Part shown: positions 1-5,274 of the stretch, one piece after another
Layout of the letters: every line of letters starts with the position of its first letter
Position numbering within the stretch: the first letter of the stretch is position 1
DNA from: a virus
DNA: 26,366 bases
IMG/VR virus record: IMGVR_UViG_3300020455_000081
Span: 1-26,366 of that record
Reading direction: 5' to 3' (one strand)
The notes under the pieces: generated by a model
Databases searched by the model: none
Told to the model about the DNA's origin: nothing
The model's input: only the letters and a program-made list of their open reading frames with translations
Position numbers and translations under genes: made by a program

Positions 1-2
1 TA

Positions 3-56
3 AGTTTTGATCATCCTTTAAATGTTTTTTTAGATAGAGATGACGAGTCGGTATAA
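3..56 (+). CDS. C-terminal end of an upstream gene (partial, unknown)
   Basis: Frame 3 is open from the window edge to a TAA at 54-56 and would encode a C-terminus reading SFDHPLNVFLDRDDESV. The other two forward frames are closed at positions 1 and 8, so this is the only frame that could carry an upstream gene into the window. It would overlap the next start (ATG at 40) by 17 bases, matching the overlapping style of the following genes. Seventeen residues are too few to name a family. The alternative is that this is non-coding leader sequence. Confidence 0.4.
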   Translation, partial: SFDHPLNVFLDRDDESV

Positions 57-201
57 CGTCCTCCGTGATGGTAAAGTTATTTTCACGAATGTAAGTGAAA
101 TGGAATACTTTAATTTAATGGAGGATTTTGCATTGGAGTTCTATCAAACAGGAACTCCGCATCCTAATGAAATTAGTTTTGAGATACTAGAAGATGAGTA
201 A
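40..201 (+). CDS. Small conserved T4-like marine phage protein, 53 aa
   Basis: This short ORF begins at an ATG with an in-frame TAG nine bases upstream, so no earlier start is available. The product begins MTSRYNVLRDGKVIF and ends FEILEDE; it is acidic, rich in aromatic residues, and has no signal peptide or membrane segment. From memory, proteins with the pattern (S)RYNVxRxGxxIFxNxxxxEYFxxMEDxAxEFYQTGxPxPxE are widespread small hypothetical proteins in marine T4-like cyanophages; I could not search to confirm this. Its last codons overlap the start of the following gene by 8 bases, which suggests translational coupling. No function is known to me. Coding status is well supported by the codon pattern and by the overlap geometry. 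Confidence 0.8.
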   Translation: MTSRYNVLRDGKVIFTNVSEMEYFNLMEDFALEFYQTGTPHPNEISFEILEDE

Positions 202-814
202 AGTAGCAATTGCTTATAAAGGTAGTTTTAATTCACCGCTAAGTCTCGTAGAGAGCACCATAGAGAATCACAAATCAATGTTCTTGGATTACTTCGAGGA
301 CATTGATTTCTTTTTTAGTACCTATAATATTGGTGATACGGAACTTAGAGATCTTTATAATCGTGAATTGAATGGTATAGAGTGGGGTTATATTCCATCT
401 GAGTTAATGACTGCTTCTACGTGGACTGCACAGTTTGAGCACCACGGGAACCTCGCTCGTATGATTAGCAACCGTGAAACTCGATATGATTTGATCGTAA
501 TTACTCGACCTGATTTACGTTGGTTGAAACCTTATAGTGACGTAAACATTGATAACTCGAAGTTTAATATAGCGATTCAACATCAATCAGGGAATTGTGA
601 TGATAATCTCTTTGTATTCCCTCAGAATTATTTGAATGGATTTGTAAAGAGTATTGATGAACTCAAGAGTGGTGGTGGTATTACACACGCATTGAATCAT
701 CGTTTAGTTGAGAATGGTGTTCCAATTCATTATATGCAAGAGTATGATGAATCTACATTCCATACTAATTCTAATTTGGGGCAATCGATCTTTACTATGT
801 GCAAATACTTATGA
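194..814 (+). CDS. Glycosyltransferase-like protein, 206 aa
   Basis: The protein opens with a beta-strand-like KVAIAYKGSF, followed near residues 31-45 by YFEDIDFFFSTYN and near residues 99-110 by YDLIVITRPDLRW. This layout (N-terminal strand, 'D-F-F-S-T-Y', then 'YD-hydrophobic-RPDL-W', then DDNLFVFP near residues 137-144) is reminiscent of LPS/capsule glycosyltransferase-like proteins in which an R-x-D-L element sits on the nucleotide-sugar side. No classical DxD is obvious, so the family call is an inference. It starts inside the end of the preceding small ORF (8-base overlap), and its TGA overlaps the next ATG by 4 bases. Seven of its eight arginines use CGN codons, unlike the AGA-rich structural genes downstream. 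It could act with the sugar-modifying genes that follow. The alternative is a hypothetical protein of unrelated fold. Confidence 0.5.
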   Translation: MSKVAIAYKGSFNSPLSLVESTIENHKSMFLDYFEDIDFFFSTYNIGDTELRDLYNRELNGIEWGYIPSELMTASTWTAQFEHHGNLARMISNRETRYDLIVITRPDLRWLKPYSDVNIDNSKFNIAIQHQSGNCDDNLFVFPQNYLNGFVKSIDELKSGGGITHALNHRLVENGVPIHYMQEYDESTFHTNSNLGQSIFTMCKYL

Positions 815-1401
815 ATACTCCTACAACTCAATTAAAAGATCTTATACACGTTGAGAAGGGCATTATACCCCCTGAGTTGTGTGATGCCTGTGTCAATGAT
901 ATAAAGAGGCGTACAGAGTGGCAAGCACACAAATGGTACAGTAATGATTCAGGACAGGTAAGTCTAGATGATAAGAGTCGAAAGGAATTAGATATACTAT
1001 TTGCAGGAAGGGAATTAGATAATAAGTTTCTTCCTATTATATTTGAAGTCGGATCAATCTATAATGAGAAGTTTGCATGGGATTCACCATTAACATCAGA
1101 GATTATAAGTACAACCACGATACTTCGATTTAATCGTTATCGTGAAGGAGAAGAGATGTTTCAACATATGGATCATATTCATTCTTTATTTGAAGGTGAA
1201 AGAAGAGGAATACCAGTATTGAGTTTTATTCTTAACTTTAATGATGATTATGAAGGTGCTGATTTATATTTTTGGAATGATACAGTTGTTTCTTTAGGAA
1301 AAGGTGATATAATAGTATGGCCATCGTTATTTTTATTTCCGCATGCAGTCTCTAAATGTACGAAAGGAACTAGATACTCAGCAGTTACATGGGCTTGGTG
1401 A
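811..1401 (+). CDS. 2-oxoglutarate/Fe(II)-dependent oxygenase (prolyl-4-hydroxylase-like), 196 aa
   Basis: This is a double-stranded beta-helix oxygenase with the expected iron and 2OG ligands. The H-x-D pair lies in FQHMDHIH (His119, Asp121), the distal histidine is in LFPHAVSK (His178), and the 2OG-binding arginine follows ten residues later in KGTRYSAVTWAW (Arg188). The spacing of about 57 residues between the first and last metal ligands is normal for the P4H-like family. The substrate is not shown: such phage enzymes could hydroxylate a protein side chain, a sugar or a small molecule. I chose ATG 811, which overlaps the upstream TGA as ATGA; a GTG at 799 would add four residues but lies inside the previous gene. 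The position in a glycan-type cassette favours a role in tailoring a sugar or surface compound, which is an inference. Confidence 0.82.
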   Translation: MNTPTTQLKDLIHVEKGIIPPELCDACVNDIKRRTEWQAHKWYSNDSGQVSLDDKSRKELDILFAGRELDNKFLPIIFEVGSIYNEKFAWDSPLTSEIISTTTILRFNRYREGEEMFQHMDHIHSLFEGERRGIPVLSFILNFNDDYEGADLYFWNDTVVSLGKGDIIVWPSLFLFPHAVSKCTKGTRYSAVTWAW

Positions 1402-1405
1402 AGAT

Positions 1406-1747
1406 ATGGAAGAAGTTACAAAACCGTGGGGATCTTATACTAATCTTTTAGATGAAGATTATACTAAGGTTAAAAAGATCGTTGTTAAACCTGGTCAATC
1501 CCCTAGTTATCAGTATCATTATAAAAGAAGTGAGGTATGGATTATCGTAAAGGGCGTTTGTACTGTGCGTTATAATGATATTTTAAAGGATTATGGAGTT
1601 GGAGATACCATAAACATCTCTAGATTAGGTAAACATCAACCAATAAACAATGGAACTGAAGATGTAGTGTTTATTGAAGTACAATTAGGTACTTATTTTG
1701 GTGAAGATGACATTGTGAGGTTGGAAGATAAGTATGGAAGAGTATAA
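1406..1747 (+). CDS. Cupin protein of the mannose-6-phosphate isomerase type II C-terminal family, 113 aa
   Basis: The protein matches the C-terminal cupin of bifunctional mannose-1-P guanylyltransferase/mannose-6-P isomerases. It begins KPWGSY (residues 6-11), has KKIVVKPGQSPSYQYHYKRS with the Q-x-H-x-x-R-x-E pattern (Gln36, His38, Arg41, Glu43), the GVGDTINI turn, a second histidine in LGKHQPINN (His77), and the closing IEVQLGTYFGEDDIVRLEDKYGR that is diagnostic of the family. It stands alone, without a fused nucleotidyltransferase. It could isomerise a hexose phosphate or bind a related sugar phosphate. I chose ATG 1406, four bases after the preceding stop and just before the conserved KPWG; an upstream in-frame ATG at 1343 would lie inside the oxygenase gene. 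It overlaps the next gene by 14 bases. Confidence 0.85.
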   Translation: MEEVTKPWGSYTNLLDEDYTKVKKIVVKPGQSPSYQYHYKRSEVWIIVKGVCTVRYNDILKDYGVGDTINISRLGKHQPINNGTEDVVFIEVQLGTYFGEDDIVRLEDKYGRV

Positions 1748-3287
1748 AGTATTACTTACTACAAGTGGATTAGGTTCTAGATTAGGAAATCTAACAAAGT
1801 TTACCAATAAAAGTCTTGTTCGTATTGGTGATAAACCTGCAATTTCACATATAATTGAATCTTACCCCTCAGAGGTTGAGTTTATCGTGACTCTGGGGCA
1901 TTATGGATCGCATGTGAAGCAGTATTTAACACTTGCACATCCAGAAAGATCAATAAAATTTGTAGAAGTTGATAATTATATGGGTGAAGGAAGTAGTTTA
2001 CTCTATTCTATCTCTTTGACACAAGAGTTTTTACAGTGCCCATTCATATTTCACGCTTGTGATACAATTCTGCCACAGAATTATGCAAAAGATATTGATT
2101 TTACAACAAATTGGTCAGTTGGTGGTATAGGAAGTAACAGTCAAGCATACAGAACACTTAATTGTGTGAATGATCGTATTGCTTCTATCAATGAAAAAGG
2201 TGAGCAAAACTTTGATTATGTCTATGTTGGTGTATCTGGTATTAAAGACTACCAAGTATTTTGGAATCATTGTAATTCTATCGTAAAATCGATTAAAACA
2301 AGCGATTTGAGTGATTGCCATATCATTAGGAAGATGAATGACTTCCGTGTTATAGAGGCAAATGAGTGGTATGACATGGGTAATGTTGATTCATTGAAGA
2401 AAACCAGAGAAAAGATCAAAGGAACTATCAATGTATTAGATAAAGAGGATGAAAATATCTTCATTGTTAACAAACATGTGATTAAATTCTTTGAAAATAA
2501 GAAAATATGCTCTGATAGGGTTGCTAGAACAGATAATCTAAAGCGTTTAGTTCCTCCAATACTTGAAAGTACTGAAAACTTCTACAAATACAAGTATGTT
2601 GAAGGGCATTTACTTGCTGACGGCATCAATTTAGAAGATTTTAAGCATCTATTGGTTTGGGCAACGGGTAATCTATGGAAAAGTAAGAAAGATTCATCAT
2701 TTAAAAATAACGCACTATCCTTTTATAGGGACAAGACAATCTTAAGAGTGGATAAGTTCCTTGATAAGTACAATCTTATCGATAAAAGTGATATTATTAA
2801 TGGAATCGAAGTACCTTCTATCAGTTCTATGTTGGAAATTGTCAATTTTGATGAAATTATGGGTAAAGAACCTACTGGGTTTCATGGAGATTTTATTTTA
2901 GACAACATTTTACAAAAAGATGATGAATTTACACTCATTGATTGGAGACAAGACTTCAATGGGAGTATTGATGCAGGTGATATGAGGTATGATCTTGCAA
3001 AATTGAACCATAATTTAGTGTTGAATCATAAAGTTTTGGCAAAAAGTCTCTATGCAGTAGAAATTTCTGATAATATTGAGTGTGATGTGTTTGTTAAGAA
3101 GTCATTTATGGATTGCAAGGAGATTTTACATAATTTTTGTGAAGAATACTTGGGAACTAACTTTAAAAACATTGAAATATTGACTGCTATCATATGGATT
3201 AATATGTCTCCTCTACATGAATATCCACTTGATATGTTTTTATACTATTTTGGCAAATATAATTTACATTTGAGCCTTAGTAAATGA
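1734..3287 (+). CDS. Bifunctional nucleotidyltransferase - aminoglycoside/choline-kinase-like phosphotransferase, 517 aa
   Basis: Two domains are visible. Residues 1-230 form a sugar-phosphate-type nucleotidyltransferase: SGLGSRL at 11-17 is the NTP-binding loop, followed by TNKSLVRIGDKPAI (24-37), a candidate metal aspartate in FHACDT (Asp110), and WYDMGN at 212-217, which resembles the closing D-I-G-N element. Residues 235-517 form an APH/choline-kinase-like domain: HVIKFFE supplies the ATP lysine (Lys251), YKYVEGHLL the hinge (287-294), HGDFILDN the catalytic loop (384-391, Asp386 and Asn391), and LIDWR the Mg-binding aspartate (Asp403). All key residues appear intact, so both activities are plausible. 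The pair resembles a LicC-LicA (phosphocholine) logic or a kinase plus nucleotidyltransferase for an activated sugar or polyol. The start at 1734 overlaps the cupin gene, and the stop overlaps the next ATG (ATGA). The substrate is unknown. Confidence 0.8.
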   Translation: MEEYKVLLTTSGLGSRLGNLTKFTNKSLVRIGDKPAISHIIESYPSEVEFIVTLGHYGSHVKQYLTLAHPERSIKFVEVDNYMGEGSSLLYSISLTQEFLQCPFIFHACDTILPQNYAKDIDFTTNWSVGGIGSNSQAYRTLNCVNDRIASINEKGEQNFDYVYVGVSGIKDYQVFWNHCNSIVKSIKTSDLSDCHIIRKMNDFRVIEANEWYDMGNVDSLKKTREKIKGTINVLDKEDENIFIVNKHVIKFFENKKICSDRVARTDNLKRLVPPILESTENFYKYKYVEGHLLADGINLEDFKHLLVWATGNLWKSKKDSSFKNNALSFYRDKTILRVDKFLDKYNLIDKSDIINGIEVPSISSMLEIVNFDEIMGKEPTGFHGDFILDNILQKDDEFTLIDWRQDFNGSIDAGDMRYDLAKLNHNLVLNHKVLAKSLYAVEISDNIECDVFVKKSFMDCKEILHNFCEEYLGTNFKNIEILTAIIWINMSPLHEYPLDMFLYYFGKYNLHLSLSK

Positions 3288-4282
3288 AATTTCCAAAGTA
3301 TTACATTGGTCCAATGAGTAAAAATGTAGTTGATTGTATTATTGATCACAGTCAACAACATTCTGTTGGGTTTATACCCTCTAGAAGGCAAGTCGATTAC
3401 AATGGTGGTTATGTTAATGGTTGGACAACCGAATCTTTTACTGATTATGTAAGAAAAAGGAGTTCATCTCCTCTTCTTTGTAGGGATCATGGTGGAGAAA
3501 ATCAAGGTCAGGTTGAAGATGATGGTATAAAGTCATTTAAAGAGGACTGTACTCGTTTTGATTTGATTCATATTGACCCATTTAGGGTATGTAAGGATGT
3601 AAACTCTGCTTCTAAGGTTACAAAAGAGGTAATAAAGACTCTTTTTGAGATTAATCCCAAAATAATGTATGAAGTAGGTACAGAAGAGGCTATTTTTAAG
3701 TATCAACCAGAAGATTTAAAGAATTTTCTTAATTATCTACAAACTTCATTAACACCAAAACAATTTGCACAGATAAAATATGCAGTTGTTCAGTCTGGAA
3801 CTGGTTTAGATTTATCAACAAGAACAAATACTGGTAATTTTAGTAAAAGAAGACTTAGTAAGTTTATAAAAGTAGTAAAAGAATTTAATTTGATGAGTAA
3901 AGAGCATAATGGAGATTATCTAATTGATTCTTTTGATGTTGAACTAAGATTTGATACTGGATTAGATGCCATTAATATTGCACCAGAATTTGGGCAAATT
4001 GAATCGGAATATTATTTGGAACAATGTAAGAGCGATAAAGAACTATTTGAAACTCTTTATCAGATATGTTATACTTCAGGCAAATGGAAAAAATGGGTAA
4101 GAAATTTTGATAGAATATCAAGAGATCAGTTAATTATGACTTCTTGTCATTACATACTATCAAATAAAGATTTTATTCAAAAAATAAAATCAAATTTTCC
4201 TAATTCTGATACATTAATTAAAAAAAGAATTAATTCTAAGTTAAAATTGTTAAATGAGCAAACAAAAAGTTATTGCATTTGA
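3284..4282 (+). CDS. TIM-barrel aldolase-like protein, possibly GatZ/KbaZ-related, 332 aa
   Basis: The N-terminal half has strand-loop motifs typical of a sugar-phosphate aldolase barrel: GFIPSRRQVDYNGGYVNGWT (residues 29-48), LLCRDHGGENQGQ (64-76), DLIHIDPF (93-100), IMYEVGTEE (127-135) and VVQSGTGLDL (168-177). The order 'RDHGG - HIDP - EVGTE - QSGT' is reminiscent of the GatZ/KbaZ non-catalytic subunit of class II tagatose-bisphosphate aldolase (GDH-x-GP, HLD, VGTE), though lengths and details differ. The C-terminal third is helical and lysine-rich. No catalytic partner (GatY/KbaY-like) is present in the window. It overlaps both neighbours (ATGA at the start, 29 bases at the end), so it is probably co-translated with the nucleotidyltransferase-kinase and the HAD phosphatase. 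It may form or cleave the sugar or polyol phosphate that they process; this is inference. The start has no clear Shine-Dalgarno sequence. Confidence 0.55.
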   Translation: MKFPKYYIGPMSKNVVDCIIDHSQQHSVGFIPSRRQVDYNGGYVNGWTTESFTDYVRKRSSSPLLCRDHGGENQGQVEDDGIKSFKEDCTRFDLIHIDPFRVCKDVNSASKVTKEVIKTLFEINPKIMYEVGTEEAIFKYQPEDLKNFLNYLQTSLTPKQFAQIKYAVVQSGTGLDLSTRTNTGNFSKRRLSKFIKVVKEFNLMSKEHNGDYLIDSFDVELRFDTGLDAINIAPEFGQIESEYYLEQCKSDKELFETLYQICYTSGKWKKWVRNFDRISRDQLIMTSCHYILSNKDFIQKIKSNFPNSDTLIKKRINSKLKLLNEQTKSYCI

Positions 4283-4640
4283 TTTGGATGATGTAATTTG
4301 TTATCGTCCCACTGAATATGAGCATTATGGACCTGATAAGTATGATTACTGTAAACCATACCCAAAAGTAATTGATATAGTAAATTCATTATATAAAGAT
4401 AATTACATTAAAATCTATACAGCAAGAGGAATGTCACAATTTAATGGTGATGTTGAAAAAATCTATGATATGCTGTATAATAAAACTATAAAACAATTAG
4501 ATTCTTGGGGTGTAAAGTTTCACCAACTTATTATGGGAAAAACGCATTATGATGTATTAATTGATGATAAGGCACTTAACTCATATAATATAAAAGAATC
4601 AACTATCAATAAATTTCTAATGGAGGGAATGAATGGCTAA
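4254..4640 (+). CDS. Small HAD-superfamily phosphatase (capsule-biosynthesis type), 128 aa
   Basis: HAD motifs are complete and in order: motif I FDLDDV with nucleophile Asp10 and acid/base Asp12, motif II IKIYTARG with Thr56, motif III lysine in IMGKTHYD (Lys96), and motif IV VLIDDKA (Asp104, Asp105). With 128 residues and no room for a large cap, it resembles the small cap-less HAD phosphatases found in capsule and LPS sugar clusters, which remove a phosphate from a sugar-phosphate intermediate. It begins 29 bases inside the preceding aldolase-like gene and overlaps the following small ORF by 8 bases. A nucleotidase or polynucleotide-phosphatase role is a possible alternative, but the neighbours favour a sugar phosphate. 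Confidence 0.8.
   Translation: MSKQKVIAFDLDDVICYRPTEYEHYGPDKYDYCKPYPKVIDIVNSLYKDNYIKIYTARGMSQFNGDVEKIYDMLYNKTIKQLDSWGVKFHQLIMGKTHYDVLIDDKALNSYNIKESTINKFLMEGMNG
4622..4627 (+). promoter_or_regulatory. Shine-Dalgarno sequence for the 4633 small gene
   Basis: GGAGGG lies five bases upstream of the ATG at 4633, inside the last codons of the HAD gene. It is one of the strongest ribosome binding sites in the window and supports the reality of the short ORF that follows. Confidence 0.65.
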
Positions 4641-4782
4641 AGTAAAAGCAGGTGCATTAGGCACTGCTGATTATATTGAAGCAATACCTAAAAAAACCAG
4701 TCAAGGTATGGGTAAGCATACAAAATATTCTGCTACTTCACGCAATCGTGCTAAAAAACGGTACAGAGGACAAGGTAAATAA
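4633..4782 (+). CDS. Small basic conserved T4-like marine phage protein, 49 aa
   Basis: The product starts MAKVKAGALGTADYIEAIPK, continues KTSQGMGKHTKYSATSRNR and ends AKKRYRGQGK. It is very basic in its C-terminal half, suggesting nucleic-acid binding or packing in a virion. From memory, near-identical small proteins (pattern KKTSxGxxxxTKYSATSRNxxKKRYRGQG) recur in marine T4-like phages, usually annotated as hypothetical; I could not verify this by search. A good Shine-Dalgarno site (GGAGGG) precedes the start, the gene overlaps the HAD phosphatase by 8 bases, and an intrinsic terminator follows immediately, so it is the last gene of the upstream unit. Confidence 0.85.
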   Translation: MAKVKAGALGTADYIEAIPKKTSQGMGKHTKYSATSRNRAKKRYRGQGK

Positions 4783-4785
4783 CTC

Positions 4786-4810
4786 AAAAACGCCCACTAG
4801 GGCGTTTTTT
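4786..4810 (+). terminator. Rho-independent terminator
   Basis: A ten-base inverted repeat (AAAAACGCCC / GGGCGTTTTT) with an ACTA loop is followed by a further T, four bases after the preceding stop. The GC core is five to six pairs in an otherwise very AT-rich region. The A-tract on the other side means it could also terminate minus-strand transcripts, but no minus-strand gene is seen nearby. Confidence 0.92.
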
Positions 4811-4831
4811 AATGTAAATACAAAAAACCCT

Positions 4832-4839
4832 CATAAATA
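4832..4839 (+). promoter_or_regulatory. T4-like late promoter, CATAAATA (one mismatch)
   Basis: CATAAATA differs at the first base from the T4 late promoter octamer TATAAATA. It sits between the terminator and the gp25 start, 32 bases upstream of the ATG, where a late baseplate operon would need a promoter. No -35 element is visible, as expected for sliding-clamp-activated late promoters. The perfect octamer before gp8 supports the reading. Confidence 0.6.
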
Positions 4840-4871
4840 AACAAAGGAAATAGTATACAAATACCTATTCA

Positions 4872-5273
4872 ATGGCACAGAATCGTTTATCAAGAGGATT
4901 TAAAGACATAAGTCTATCTTTTGGACCACATCCAGTCACAAAAGATCTTCCTGTTTTGTTGAATGAACGTGCCATAACAAGATCCGTAAGAAATTTGGTG
5001 GAGACTATTCCATCAGAAAGATTTTTCGATTCCCTTATAGGTAGTGATATTCGTGGCAGTTTATTTGAAAACTTTTCGCCAGCAATAAATGTTATTATTT
5101 CAGATCAAATAAAAGAATCAATATCAAATTATGAACCAAGAGTTGATAATGTTGAAGTTGAAGTAGATTCAACACCAGACTTAAATACTCTTGAGGTAAC
5201 GGTTCTTTTTGATATTGTAGGTGAAGAATTTCCTACACAATCATTTACTTTCTTGTTAGAACCCACTAGGTAA
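4872..5273 (+). CDS. gp25: Baseplate wedge subunit gp25
   Basis: The 133-residue product is the same size as T4 gp25 (132 aa). It has the gp25-like fold signature: an N-terminal FKDISLSFGPHPVTKDLPVL segment (residues 10-29), NERAITRSVRNLVETIPSER, the GSDIRGSLFENF helix (57-68), and the EPR core motif (Glu88-Arg90) shared by gp25 and type VI secretion TssE proteins, where it joins the gp6/TssF-like partner at the sheath-baseplate junction. It is the first gene after the terminator and late promoter. The stop codon is one base from the gp6 ATG, so the two are probably translated in balance. No strong Shine-Dalgarno site precedes the start; the leader is AT-rich. Confidence 0.95.
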   Translation: MAQNRLSRGFKDISLSFGPHPVTKDLPVLLNERAITRSVRNLVETIPSERFFDSLIGSDIRGSLFENFSPAINVIISDQIKESISNYEPRVDNVEVEVDSTPDLNTLEVTVLFDIVGEEFPTQSFTFLLEPTR

Positions 5274-5274
5274 T

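Noticed and set aside
799-810. GTG start at 799 for the oxygenase
   Set aside because: ATG 811 forms the ATGA stop-start overlap used elsewhere in the cassette; the extra four residues carry no conserved motif.
1343-1405. Earlier in-frame start (ATG 1343) for the cupin gene
   Set aside because: It would add 21 residues fully inside the oxygenase coding region; the family begins at the KPWGSY motif just after ATG 1406.
2115-2473. Minus-strand ORFs within the nucleotidyltransferase-kinase gene
   Set aside because: They lie opposite a gene with intact motifs, have no ribosome binding site and no recognisable protein features.
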